A stretch of 64,000 bases of DNA from Meconema thalassinum. Taxonomy: Eukaryota > Arthropoda > Insecta > Orthoptera > Tettigoniidae. Numbering within the stretch: the first letter of the stretch is position 1; each line of letters starts with the position of its first letter. This document shows positions 37,228-48,289 of this stretch, piece after piece. The DNA lies in NCBI GenBank assembly GCA_946902985.2, contig OX336389.2, positions 1,016,211,441 through 1,016,275,440 on the forward strand. Direction: 5' to 3'. Position numbers and translations under genes: made by a program. The notes below the pieces were generated by a model. The model searched no databases and was not told where the DNA came from. It was given only the letters and a program-made list of their open reading frames with translations.

Positions 37228-37282
37228 ATATCAATATTTCTACACAGTTTCTACACAGTTTCTACACAGTTTCTACACAGAT
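37228..37282. repeat. 11 bp tandem repeat, four units
   Basis: The unit tttctacacag repeats four times in phase. Confidence 0.9.
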
Positions 37283-38119
37283 ATTTACGAAAACTTCCTG
37301 GGTGGCTTCACAAATAGCCTCCAAAGCCATACTTGTAAACCAAAAAAGAATGAGGAAACTCAGAAGCCAAAGTTGAGTATTTCGATTAGGGACGAAGGCA
37401 AATGCTTGGATGGTATCTGATTTCTAGTCTCGAGTTAATTATCTCAATCCAAGTCTCAGATAACTACATACATTACTACTACTTTAGCTACGAAAAATAA
37501 ATGGTTGTACTATTCAGGAATGAGGATTATCTATGATACTTTTTCCGAATGATTTATGGGATTCCCCAAATATACGACTGCGACTCATAGGTCTACCATT
37601 AATCTCAACAATTCTAATAAGTTTTGATATGAATTGTGCCCTGTAAATCTAAACCCGCCGCTTTAGGCAGACACATGTCACTATAACGCTATGTGACAAG
37701 ATCTGCAGCCAATTGAGTTCCACCTATATACAATAAATCTCCATTACGAGTTGCATACTCGTAGTAATAATGGTCTGCGTCATTATGATATTTCAATAAG
37801 TTGGTAGGTACAGCACAAATTATTTGAGTCTAGATGCGAAACAAATGCCCCGTGATATCACAAATTATAACAATAACATAATGATAATAATAGTAATTAT
37901 AACAACAATAATAATAATAGTAATAATAATAATTGTAATAATAGTAATAATAATAATAGTAATAGTAAAATAATGGTTATTGTTAGGGGCAAGTAGGTGC
38001 CTGTTCGCGGAATCAAATTTCAATAAAATCGGAGTAGGCTACTAACTACACAACAAGCAGGTACTCGCTGACCTCTGATTGTGCAGGCAGCACACTTGAC
38101 ACATATGTAATACAGGCTG
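37283..38119. other. Unassigned interval with AAT/AGT microsatellite
   Basis: An imperfect AAT tract at about 37,868-37,975; otherwise nothing recognised. Confidence 0.5.
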
Positions 38120-38690
38120 CGTACTATAGGATTTGACATGGCTTATGGATGCGGATATCCGCAAAAAAAAATGCCATGCGGATATAGTTTGCATCGCTGT
38201 GCGGATAGCGGATAATTTTGGAGTAAATTTGCGGAAAGGTTTTAGAATGAAATCCGAACTTGTTGGATATCATCACTAGGACCCGGATGTTGATGACATT
38301 TTTTTCCGTTATGTTTTTTTCATGACAAATGTAAGATCATGATTTGAGCTAATCTCATTCAAATTATGTCATTTAGCATAATTAACACTCCGAACTGAAA
38401 AGGGTTGCGATTCTGCCTGTGTAAGATTCATTTTAAACGTAGCACATGACATTCATAGCCGACTTTCTCCTCAAATGTCTAAATGTGTTGCTTTAATATT
38501 TTATCTAATTAAAATATTATTGTAATGCCAGTAGATTTGGAGAACAAACGGACGGATGTGGATAAAAGTCGCGCGGATGCGGGGTGGATGCAGATAACAG
38601 TCGTGCGCATGCGGATAACAGCCATGCGGATGCGGGTCGGATGTGGATAACGATTTGCTTATCCGCGGAGGGCTCTACTCATAGGCCGCC
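38120..38690. mobile_element. GCGGAT-rich segment, possible non-autonomous hAT-like element
   Basis: Clusters of the word gcggat(a/g) lie at both ends (38,150-38,215 and 38,560-38,670), in opposite senses at the outermost copies, around an unrelated middle. Such hexamer-rich ends occur in some hAT-related elements. No clean terminal repeats or duplication found. Confidence 0.35.
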
Positions 38691-38889
38691 ACCCAAGTGG
38701 CGTTTATTTTTGTTAAATTTTTGCAATGAAGTTTTGCCACCTTGCTCATTCGTATCAGTGCGATTGCTTGCCGTCGATGAAAGAGGAAATGAGGGGGTTA
38801 TTCGTTAATTCTTATACCATACTCGTAAATGTGGCTAATGTGGCTACGTGTGACAAATTAATCCTGGATATTAACATTTTTAATTAATT

Positions 38890-39010
38890 ATGAAGAGGCA
38901 CCTTCTGCGGTCTAGGCGTACATATTGAGCCTCCTGTTCTAGTAGTCCTATGTTCGATTCCCGCCTCTGTCAATAAATTGAATCCTGAATTGGGGGTTGA
39001 TACAGGTGGA
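38890..39010 (+). mobile_element. tRNA-like SINE head fragment
   Basis: Box A-like gcggtctaggcg and box B-like tgttcgattcccgcc about 50 bases apart; no anticodon-arm structure good enough for a tRNA gene. Confidence 0.45.
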
Positions 39011-39130
39011 GAGAATAATATGGAAATTCGTATTTAAATAGGACGTATCCCTACAATAACATTAAGTTACACACTATTTCTAAAATCCTACTGGATTTGG
39101 GGGGAAAGTCGAAGCTTTTATAGCACAAAA

Positions 39131-39545
39131 ATGAGCAGTACATTATACTCTCAAGGTAGGGCTTCTGCTAATTTCTTAAGTAAAACAAACATGGCCAGTA
39201 CATTAAACTCACAAGGTAGGGCTTCTGCTAATTTCATAAGTAAAACAAACATGTCCAATACATTAAACTCACAAGGTAGGGCTTCTGCTCATTTCATAAG
39301 TAAAACAAACATGGCCAATACATTAAACTCACAAGGTAGGGCTTCTGATAATTTCATAAGTAAAACAAACATGGCCAATACATTAATTTCATAAGTAAAA
39401 CAAACATGGCCAATACATTAAACTCACAAGGTAGGGCTTCTGCTAATTTCATAAGTAAAACAAACATGGCCAATACATTAAACCCACAAGGTAGGGCTTC
39501 TGCTAATTTCATAAGTAAAACAAAAATGACCATTACATTAAAGTA
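39131..39545. repeat. 60 bp minisatellite, seven units
   Basis: Units begin atggccaatacattaaactc and contain aaggtagggcttctgctaat. Unit 5 is shortened to 35 bp by an internal deletion. Since 60 is a multiple of three, an 87-codon repetitive frame stays open for four units; it is closed by the deletion and is not a credible gene. Confidence 0.93.
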
Positions 39546-39739
39546 ATGCAACCCCTACGTCCCGCCGCAGGGTGACTTAGCTGGCGCCTTCTGTCACCGC
39601 GGCTGGAAAGCCACGTAGAGCGTAAAATGAGTTGAGTTTTGTTATTTGTTGAGTGATTACGTAATCATTTCGTTTAACCCCTCCCTCCACGTCATTAACG
39701 TAATGATAAGCTTCGATCCCCCCACCCCCTCTTTATGAT

Positions 39740-40115
39740 TGCGTATTATGTGGATGGCCTTTTGGGTGAGAGGAATTTGTCTCATAACAGTGTAATTGGT
39801 TTGGTGGTATTACTGTTTGTATTTGTAACTGAGACTAAAAGTAGGAAGGAGGCAGCTGTGGCTTTAATTTAGGAACCATGCTGTCATTCACCTGGAGGAG
39901 AAGTGGAAAACTACGGAATACCACTTCTAGGATGTCTGAGGTAAGAATCGAACCCACCTATTCTTAGTTTTGCATCCCAGTCCGATTGAACCACGTTCCA
40001 ACCCTCAGACCAGAATTACATTTCTTGGCAGAGCCGGGAATCGAACTCAGACCTGCACGATGACAGTCAATAATCCTTTTACTACGCCAGTGACACTAGG
40101 TGGACACCTGTGGGA
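39740..40115 (-). mobile_element. SINE family B, diverged, minus orientation
   Basis: Recognisable central block and head (ggcagagccgggaatcgaac). Confidence 0.75.
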
Positions 40116-42213
40116 GATGACCAGCATGCAATGCTCGGAATGGTGGGGGTAGTTGTTGCTAGGAGCACATCATCGAGGGCATCTGCTCTTCTGATATGAA
40201 TAATTATCAGAATGAATTAATGGGAATGAATACAACTGCTACAGTGCTTCTAAATATTGAATTACATCTAACTCACCCACAAGAGGAAAGAAAGTTCCAT
40301 GAAGAAATAAATTGGCCTATTTTTTTTTTTACCACAAAACCCCCATGTCAATTAAATATATTACAATGTGACGAGCTAAATATCGTTTGGTTTGTGGCTT
40401 ACACTGTGATATAATATAGGGTTACATTTTCAAATTAGTAGCTCAAAATCCAAACATTGTAGTCATTTTAGAAAAATAAAACAAGATAGCAAAGCATTGT
40501 TATTAGATTTGTAGAACTTGCCCCGTTTTAAAACAAAGCTGCAACCGTTGCTCAAGATACCTCTCATTAGCACATCTCCATAACTGGAAAACATTGTGTA
40601 GGCCTACATGCAGCACACAATAGTGTTGTGTTCATATACTGTAGATAGTGCCTTTTCATGTGCCTTTGAACACATGATTACCAGTGCTAGAGGGGTGTTG
40701 ATGTGAGATGTCGTGAGCAACGATGAAGACAGTGCTACAGTGAGACCATTTTGCTGTCTTAAAATATTATATTTACGTCTATTGTGGAAAATGAAAACAT
40801 GTTTAGTTTGAAATCGTTGCCTTATATTTTATTACAACGTAGGTCATGTACAGAAGCTATTTAGGCCATCACATAAAAATCTGTTTTATTGACGGAACAG
40901 TTTGGAAATGAAAAGTACCAGCTACATATATGAAAATAAAGTATATTAGTTCTTCACAGAACTACTTGTTTTCGTCAATTCCGCAAGGGTGTCTTCCTTA
41001 ATCTTCATTCTCTCTTTCATGTTTCTACACAGCGTATGATCCAACCTTAACACTTTACAGCTCCTAATAATCGCATTCTTCTCGAATTTCTACTTTTATA
41101 CTAATGTCCTACACGACTGTGTTGGACACAACAATACCTTCGATAATAGCGCATTGTCACCAAACACCGTTTACTTCTTGTAGGCCTTCTGTCCCCATTT
41201 ATTTCTATGTTCTATGTATTTGGTTTCATATAATATTATGTAGAAAATTTGATTTCATTACGGGTTCTCATGTTGTTTCCTTCATCAGACAACCTAGGTT
41301 GCTGACAGCTTAATACGTCTTTATGAAACGTTTCCCAACTCGATTTCTTGTATCTCTAATCTTCATCGTGTTTTCGAGTCATGCAGCTTATCGGCTTCGA
41401 TTACAAACTGGTCATAAACAAATAATAGCATGTGACTTGGCATGCCCATTGTTTGGTTAGAACTTAGCAACAAACCCTCAGTAATCCTTTTGTTGTGTCA
41501 TATTGTACGGATATGACATTTCCCAATGGAAGACGTGTTATTTAAATATAGGGTGTTTCACTTAACTTTGCGGCTTGATATTTTTCGAGATGGAGCAAGA
41601 AATTTAAAAAATTGAGTCACCTAATTTCTTTCACGCAGGGGCTCACAAATTAAGAGGATACACATACTTCAATAAACCAATAAAGTACCCCCTTTAAATC
41701 TAAGCTGTAAATAAATCTGCTTGTTTTTCTTTACAAATCATGAACAATTAAAAATCAAATTAAAAAATACGAAGTTTGTTTTACGTTTCTAACTTAAATA
41801 CTTCTGGAGATATTAACAGTTGCAATGTTAGCAGTGGGAAGAGGTCTCTGACGTGTACAGTTCATGAAGAGTGCAGGACGGTGTGGTTCGAACCTGTGAG
41901 TCTATACAGCCAGGCCCCACCAGTGTGTGATAATAATAATAATATTAATATTAATAATATGAAAATGGATATAGGTATATCAAATCTGGCCTATTAGCCA
42001 ATGAGTGATGCGTTAAAGTGGTTATAACTGGACCCGCCGATGGAGGAAATCCCCCTGAACTAATTTCTGAAGAGGTGTGCAAGGTACAGTTGAGAAGCTT
42101 TCGCCTTGACTGTTGAGTCCCCACCGAATTATCAAGAGCGGTTCAGGTGATTTACATTCACTTCGAATATGTTTGGAATTAACTCGAACCTATGAGTTGC
42201 TGGCTTTATTTCT
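40116..42213. other. Unassigned interval with one isolated transposon end
   Basis: Near 40,918-40,970, the words catatatgaaaata and tagttcttcacagaac, with acttgtt, match the right terminal repeat of the element ending at 63,987. No partner end is visible here. The rest is unassigned. Confidence 0.5.
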
Positions 42214-42835
42214 TATACACATAAAAGAGAATTAACAAAAGATCCGAAAATGTTCACAGGATTAACGGAACATGTCCTCCTCTTAATTATTATTTTTTGT
42301 AGTAAAGTGTATAAATTGTTTGTGTATGATTGATGTATTTATTTCAGATCAGTAGAGATATTTGATTAGTTTTATTAAAATAAACCATCCAATATAATCT
42401 ACTCGTTGAACAATTCAAAGGCAGTCCTTACATAGATTTTATTAACCCAACACTGAAAACAGGCCTTGCAAGACTTTTATAAGGCAAAGTTTGTCAGTTT
42501 TCAAGCACATAAACCAACAGTTTGGTGTAGGCCTACGCACTTAATGCTTTCCATCTCATGAAAATTCCCTCCCAAAACATTCCCCTGCAGTAATGCCTAC
42601 TTCGCTTGGAGATCCAATAGCAGTTATGAATTACGTTACCATATACAGATCATTTGTAACTTATACGGACGAAATCGCCTGAAGCTGCTGGCGCATGTTG
42701 GACCGTGCTCGAATTTACCTGTTTGAAGAAGCCTGGAAAGGACATAGGAGACGGTGTTTGTACTTGGTATCTCAACGAGATACATACGATTAGAAACAAA
42801 GGAGGCCTCAATGCTAACAGCTTTATTTCTGATAC
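42214..42835. repeat. Left outer flank of the palindrome (less similar)
   Basis: Pairs with 58,312-58,932 at roughly 93-96% by eye with several indels. Relative to the right side it lacks about 150 bp next to the inner-arm junction (the right side has unpaired 58,164-58,311). The gctggcgcatgt and catctcatgaaaattccctc blocks show the pairing. Confidence 0.8.
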
Positions 42836-42861
42836 AGATAAGTAGGTAATATAAGCCGAAG

Positions 42862-42985
42862 CTGGCGCAGGGGCTAATGGGCAAGATGGCCGCCGCGCGC
42901 AACCAGCTCTATGTTATTCTTATGGAGGGGTCATTCAGAGCTGGCGCAGTGGCTAATGGGCAAAATGGCCGCCACTCCCCGAGAC
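42862..42985. repeat. Direct repeat pair near the arm's outer end (left)
   Basis: The phrase agctggcgcagKggctaatg, followed by ggcaaRatggccgcc, occurs twice about 80 bp apart. The mirrored pair is in the right arm near 58,010-58,145. Locally GC-rich. Confidence 0.8.
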
Positions 42986-43034
42986 CGTGTATGACGTCAC
43001 AGGGGGAGGTCGGCCGTGTAGTTGCTAAATGGAA

Positions 43035-43040
43035 TATTTA

Positions 43041-43082
<42 letters not shown>

Positions 43083-43091
43083 TTATTATTA
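43035..43091. repeat. ATT microsatellite in left arm
   Basis: Interrupted ATT tract. The mirrored tract at about 57,905-57,966 differs in length and interruptions, as expected for independent slippage after duplication. Confidence 0.9.
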
Positions 43092-43139
43092 GGTAATTAT
43101 TGTTTGATCAAGTACTATTAAGAGCAGTCTTAAATTATT

Positions 43140-43316
43140 CATTTTAAGGTGAAGTGGTTAGCATTTATGCATGTCACTGCGGAGCCTGGGTTTCAGTCCT
43201 GGCTCTGCCAAGAAATTTAATTTCTGGTCTAACGGTTGGAATGGGGTACACTAAATCTTGTGAGGCAAAAGTGAGAAAAAGCGGGTTTAATTCATACCTC
43301 AGTCATTCTGCCTTAC
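43140..43316 (+). mobile_element. SINE B fragment in left arm
   Basis: Head (gtggttagcatttatgcatg, ggctctgccaagaa) and part of the body; truncated at the pentamer array. The same fragment is in the right arm, so it entered before the arms were duplicated. Confidence 0.75.
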
Positions 43317-43317
43317 C

Positions 43318-43625
43318 AACTTGACCTAACCTAACTTAACCTAACCTAACTTCAAAGTCAGAGCAAAAAAATAAGAGCAAATGAAAGAGCACAAATAATA
43401 AACTTAGTTATAACCTAACCTAACCTAACCTAACTTCAAAATTAAACCAAAAAAGAAAGAGCAAATGAGAAAGCACAAATAATAAACTTAGTTATAACCT
43501 AACCTAACCTAACCTAACCTAACCTAACTTCAAAGTTAAAGCAAAAAAGTAAGAGAAAATGAGAAAGCACAAATAATAAACTTAGTTATAACCTAACCTA
43601 ACCTAATCTAACCTAACCTAACCCA
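43318..43625. repeat. TTAGG-type (AACCT)n arrays in left arm
   Basis: Four blocks of AACCT pentamers, about 3-7 units each, alternate with a ~55-60 bp spacer (aacttcaaagt and cacaaataataaacttag). AACCT tandem is the complement of the insect telomere repeat TTAGG. Further single caaacctaact words occur near 43,855-43,890. Confidence 0.88.
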
Positions 43626-43639
43626 CAGAAACCTCATTT

Positions 43640-43825
43640 AAAGAGTTTAGATTTTACATTTTAACATTTTACATTTAAACATTTTAGATTTTTCATTTTT
43701 CATTTTTACATATTTTAGATTTTACATTTTTGATTTTTTTTGTATTTTAAATTTTAGTTTTTTTAGATTTTACATTTTCAATTTAAGATTTTTTGATTTT
43801 AGATTTTACATTTTACATTTTCCGA
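43640..43825. repeat. tttagattttacatttt low-complexity tract (left arm)
   Basis: Short T-rich words recombined many times; mirrored in the right arm at about 57,175-57,355. Confidence 0.8.
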
Positions 43826-43984
43826 AAAGAGTGAACTACAAGGTCACATACCTAACCTCACCAAACCTAACTTTACCAAACCTAACTTAAGCTAATTCAA
43901 AGGCTAATGCACATACACAAAGTATATAAGGACACATGCAACTATCCTTATGCTAGTCTTATAGGCTACTGTAAACATGATCAC

Positions 43985-44345
43985 TACCCCAACCGGTTTT
44001 TTTTCATTTTTTTGTTTACACATTTGTCAATTTTCCAATTTCCCATTTTCAGTTTTTTATGTCAGTTTTAAGTTTTTCAATTTCATAACATGGAAACATG
44101 GATTTTGCATTTGTTGTTTACACATTTACCAATTCACAATTTCCCATTTACAGTTTTTTTAAATGTCAGTTTAAAGTTTTTCAATTTCATGATATAGAAA
44201 CATGGATTTCCCAATTTGTTGTTTACACATTTGTCAATTTACCAAATTCCCATTTACAGTTTTTAAAATTTCAGTTTAATGTTTTTTCTATTTTGTCAAT
44301 ATGGAAACATGGATTTTCCAATTTGTGTTTTACATGTTCATTTTG
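43985..44345. repeat. ~105 bp tandem repeat downstream of left PolB
   Basis: About three and a half units with gaaacatggattt, ttgtttacacatttgtcaat and cccatttacagttttt. The 125-codon frame crossing the array on the plus strand is low-complexity and not a gene. Confidence 0.88.
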
Positions 44346-44562
44346 CATTAGGAGTGGAGAGAGGTGGGTAGTAATTAAAAAATGTACAAGCAGTGTCCAT
44401 ACAATATTTTTTATTTTAAATACATGTACACTATTTACACATAATACATTTTATATATATTCTTTTTTGTTATAAATTGTACAGTTGTTTTTATTTTGTT
44501 TTCTATTTTATTTATTTTTTGATTATGAATACTAGTTTTTTTAATTTCTGTAGTGCTATTGT

Positions 44563-44568
44563 TTTATT
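44563..44568 (-). terminator. AATAAA polyadenylation signal, left PolB
   Basis: AATAAA on the minus strand about 75 bases after the TAA stop; mirrored at 56427-56432. More AATAAA-like words follow, so the exact cleavage site is unclear. Confidence 0.5.
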
Positions 44569-44638
44569 TCCTAAATTGTTTTGTTTTATGTAATTGCTAG
44601 TTGCAGGCAGAAGATTTTGATATTCATAACTTAACTCT

Positions 44639-47600
44639 TTAAGCATAGTCAATGATTGAGTAATGACCATAGGCATGTGTACCTATACCATAAGCATTAA
44701 TCACTCTTTTATCATCACCAGGACACAAAGCAATTTTGTTTAGTCTTATAGATGATATGTCATGTTGTTTAGAAGCGATAATGTTCATTGGTATTCTTTT
44801 TACATTGTTGTTCATGACACAATCCTTATAATCTTGAAAGCTTATACAATTTTTGACAACCCCTTTGCTAATACCTTTAATCTTTTTGATTTCTTTACCA
44901 TTTATGTCTAAAGCGTACATTTTAGCTCTAAGTCCAACAAATGCTTTTATAATTTGTCCACAAGCCTCGGCTTTAAATTTCCCCAACGTTTTCTTGTTTG
45001 ATGTAGAGTAACATATGTGATTAGTAGGATAATCTGATGTGTCCAGGTGTTCTAGGAAATCCAACTTGTCTTGAAATACATCTTGGGTGTTAACCAAATA
45101 AATGAACGAGTCGGTATCCATATACATGAGTTTAAGATTGTCCATGCCATAATAGGGTAGCAGGACATCATAGTGGTGGGAATACATGAGAGTTTTTGAA
45201 ATATCCAGTATACACATTCCAATATATATAGGCTTATTGAATACAATGTTACGTTTAGCCATGTGGAAAGCAGCTAGGTTAGGACCATAAATGGTTCTGT
45301 CAATAAATGTCGGCTTTGCTATTAGCTTTTCTGCCTTTTTGCTGTCAGTCACAAGACGTATGTCTATTCTTTTACGGATATTTTCCATTGTTTTTCCAAA
45401 AATGGCATTGTTGAATAATTTGTACAGATTTTTCTCAAACTCATTTTTGGCTTGTTTTCGAAGGTTGTTATTAAAATCAACGTATGCCTTTAACCAAGGT
45501 CTTTGCTTAAACTTTAACACACAATGAATTTTTATCAATTTTATTCCATGATCTAAAACCTGTTTTAATGCCATGTAGTGAACAACATATCGCCTTCGAT
45601 TTCCAAGATGAGGAATTAGTTTTTTCAGATACGAATCCTTAGGTTGTGTACACTCTGGTAGGAAAGGTAAATCGTTGTGTAGATCATGAAGGTCAGATGG
45701 GTAATCAACATCAACGTCTAGAATGTATCCCACAGGATCGTCTTTCTTCAGTTTTTCTAGATCAACGGTATCTGGAGAAACCCACTGAAATCCGCCATAA
45801 GGAAGAGAGTGACACATAGCCCACCCGTATTGGTTGTTGGCATCATCATAGGTAATAAACTGTGATGGTTTCTCAGAATCATAGGTTTCCATGTATTTAT
45901 TGTTAGCTTCAGCATACCGATGAGACACCTGGCATATGCCTCCACGTATTCCAGACTCGATTAAAAGAATCTGATCGTAATCCTGTAGCAATTCCAGTTC
46001 AATGCCTGTGTAAAGGAGCATTGCCTCAAAACTTAAACCAGGCGAAGTGAAAAAGTGTGCAGCATCCACTCGGTGTGTTTCTAGTGTTTTGTTTCTAAAC
46101 GTTTCAAAGCTGTCTGCAAGAAGGAGTACATCTGAAGTTAGGTAGAGGTCACTATATTCCCCTAGAGTTTTAATGTTGAACTGATTCCACACATTTTTAG
46201 CATGTTCATAGTCTTTTTGACTAACATCTTCTTGACTTAATTTGTTAAAGAATACCTCTTTTGGAGGTAAACACGTTTCACTTAACTTTTCCCATGAGTC
46301 AATGTAGTCATAACAAAATACCCCTTTACGAGTCATGAGCATTGCATGTTCTTTTCCAAAGTACTTGTCTGTTTCAGGGTATAATGTTAAGTTGGAAACT
46401 AAGTTTTCCAAACTACTTGGCATTAACCGAAACGTGTCCACAAATCGAAGCTTAACATTTCCAACATATTTGGTGAAAGAGATGTACTTTTCTTTGGAGT
46501 TAGGGATAACGTCCACTCTTTCAGTAGTACACCCCAATTGCTTTACAATGAAATTTGCGTCATAGCCACTCATATTATGTAGAAATACAGGAACGGGGTT
46601 ACGTGTTTTACACTTCAAATTACAGTTATTGTGAGCACTTCCACGGTATTCCCCTGTAATATGACAATGGTCTCGAACTTTCCAGTCCTCTTTGGTAAAT
46701 GGTTTATGACACAAATAACAGGTTTCAGAAGATTGGAACTCTGCTTCTTGATGCTCAGTTAAAGCTTTTGGAACATTTAAGCTGTAAAGACGATCAATTT
46801 CATTAGCTATTGAGATCAAACAGTCCATAAACTTTTCTGCAGCGTCAGGTCCACGATAAATAATAGGTTGGCTCGGAAGGTTTGTCTTTATGTGTTCCAC
46901 AGCTGGTGAGGGTTTAACATATATACCAAAGCTCATAGGAACATGACTCTGGTATGGCACTGTATAACTTGCCTCAGGATTAGGTAGACATGTTTGATAG
47001 GGTAACAGTATACTTTCAAAATCTGCATAGATAACGTAAGGTATTCTAAGCATTTTTTCCACATTTACGAATTTCACAATTGGGTTTTTAATAGGCATTT
47101 CAACTCTAGCAATGTCATGCTGGACACACAAAGCTCTATGTTCTTTTAATTTTTCCATTCCTTGTTGCCCATATTGATTATCAAAGTGAGTGAAACACCG
47201 TTTACACGTATATATCTTATGTCCATGGCGGGTAATCTGATGTCCTACTAGTTTATCAAAATCTTTGATAAAGACGTAGTGGTTCTGGCCGGATGATGAA
47301 CTTAGCAGAAGGAGGTCACGATGGTCTTGTAACTCTTGATCCACAACCTTTAGAGGAAACAGTTTGTTGTCTTCTTCCAGTCCAAATACATTGATGGATA
47401 TGTCGTTGGCTTTCTCGAATTTGGGAATGTCAGCTAGTAATGTTGGAAATGATATTACTGAAAAATCATACTTGTTTTCCAGATCCTTGTATTTACTAAT
47501 GCGTTGAGCATCCTTTTTAACCAGTTTTGCTAAAATGGCATACATAAAACACTTTTCATCTTTCAAGTTTTCAGGATTAATGCAGGCTTTTCTTGCTTGT

Positions 47601-48271
47601 ATAGCTGCTGGTAATGTAATATATGTGCTTCCACGCAAGGGATTGTACTTATTTATTTTCAATCGTACTCCTTCCACTGCTAACAAAGCCCAATTACTGC
47701 CTTTTAGCTCAGATTCCTCCATTTCCGTAGTTAACTTTGTAAATTGTGTTTCCAAGAAACTACTTAAGTCCGTTTCCAAAAATAGGGCCTGATTTCGTGT
47801 TTTAAAAGCACGATCTGTAATTTCATTGGTAGATGTATGAATGAATCTACATTCAGCCACAAGATTAACTTTGATCGACTTGTGCATTGCTAGTTCTTTC
47901 TCCATAGCTTGAATTATTTGCTGTTTGGACTCTTTAAGGTATGAATTTAAATCCTTGCACGTATCGCAACGAATGAAATAGGATTTAAGTCGACCTTCAA
48001 AAGATGTCTCATATTCAATAAGTCCATTTTTGTCAGGGACCAATGACAGTAGGTAATGTTTTGTGGGCTCAGATTTTTGTCTTTTAGCTGCCGACACAAC
48101 ATTACAACATTCTTCATGACGACGTCCGTTGTAGGCATTGTTGAATGTACAGCCACACGTTTTACACTCATGAAATTCCCCACACGAAACTTCATGACGC
48201 TTCCTATGATAGTCCCGAAGAAAAGTCTTTCCACACTCTTTACACATATAGCTAGGAATGGGTTCTTCCAT
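44639..48271 (-). CDS. Protein-primed-type family B DNA polymerase with Endo VII-like insert (left copy)
   Basis: An intact 1,210 aa frame from the ATG at 48271 (good context gtgATGg); the open frame extends 7 codons upstream only to a TTG. Numbering from that ATG: C2HC fingers at C10/C13/H26/C30, C36/C39/H52/C56 and C356/C359/H378/C382; Exo I D417-x-E419; an endonuclease VII-like motif C518/C521, D534-H535, H547/C550-N551; Exo II N566 and D571; Exo III Y710/D714; polymerase motif A D810 (DDANNQY), motif B K951/N955/G959, motif C YMDTDS (D1052, D1054), and a KMY motif at 1117. This is the DNA_pol_B_2 type found in Polintons, linear plasmids and related viruses. It differs from the right copy at six residues (V342, H642, V905, M1049, A1101, Y1194), none catalytic. 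No intron. Whether it is expressed is unknown. Confidence 0.95.
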   Translation of the reverse strand: MEEPIPSYMCKECGKTFLRDYHRKRHEVSCGEFHECKTCGCTFNNAYNGRRHEECCNVVSAAKRQKSEPTKHYLLSLVPDKNGLIEYETSFEGRLKSYFIRCDTCKDLNSYLKESKQQIIQAMEKELAMHKSIKVNLVAECRFIHTSTNEITDRAFKTRNQALFLETDLSSFLETQFTKLTTEMEESELKGSNWALLAVEGVRLKINKYNPLRGSTYITLPAAIQARKACINPENLKDEKCFMYAILAKLVKKDAQRISKYKDLENKYDFSVISFPTLLADIPKFEKANDISINVFGLEEDNKLFPLKVVDQELQDHRDLLLLSSSSGQNHYVFIKDFDKLVGHQITRHGHKIYTCKRCFTHFDNQYGQQGMEKLKEHRALCVQHDIARVEMPIKNPIVKFVNVEKMLRIPYVIYADFESILLPYQTCLPNPEASYTVPYQSHVPMSFGIYVKPSPAVEHIKTNLPSQPIIYRGPDAAEKFMDCLISIANEIDRLYSLNVPKALTEHQEAEFQSSETCYLCHKPFTKEDWKVRDHCHITGEYRGSAHNNCNLKCKTRNPVPVFLHNMSGYDANFIVKQLGCTTERVDVIPNSKEKYISFTKYVGNVKLRFVDTFRLMPSSLENLVSNLTLYPETDKYFGKEHAMLMTRKGVFCYDYIDSWEKLSETCLPPKEVFFNKLSQEDVSQKDYEHAKNVWNQFNIKTLGEYSDLYLTSDVLLLADSFETFRNKTLETHRVDAAHFFTSPGLSFEAMLLYTGIELELLQDYDQILLIESGIRGGICQVSHRYAEANNKYMETYDSEKPSQFITYDDANNQYGWAMCHSLPYGGFQWVSPDTVDLEKLKKDDPVGYILDVDVDYPSDLHDLHNDLPFLPECTQPKDSYLKKLIPHLGNRRRYVVHYMALKQVLDHGIKLIKIHCVLKFKQRPWLKAYVDFNNNLRKQAKNEFEKNLYKLFNNAIFGKTMENIRKRIDIRLVTDSKKAEKLIAKPTFIDRTIYGPNLAAFHMAKRNIVFNKPIYIGMCILDISKTLMYSHHYDVLLPYYGMDNLKLMYMDTDSFIYLVNTQDVFQDKLDFLEHLDTSDYPTNHICYSTSNKKTLGKFKAEACGQIIKAFVGLRAKMYALDINGKEIKKIKGISKGVVKNCISFQDYKDCVMNNNVKRIPMNIIASKQHDISSIRLNKIALCPGDDKRVINAYGIGTHAYGHYSIIDYA

Positions 48272-48289
48272 CACGAATGTTGATTTCTG

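Noticed and set aside
39131..39545. CRISPR-like array
   Set aside because: Direct tandem units without unique spacers, in a eukaryotic context.
43318..43625. A true interstitial telomere or chromosome-end fusion
   Set aside because: Pentamers occur in short blocks separated by a regular spacer and lie inside element arms, not at the symmetry centre as a telomere fusion would require.
44098..44475. 125-codon frame with FQFHDIET-like repeats
   Set aside because: A translation of the ~105 bp AT-rich tandem array; low-complexity and on the strand opposite to PolB transcription in that arm.
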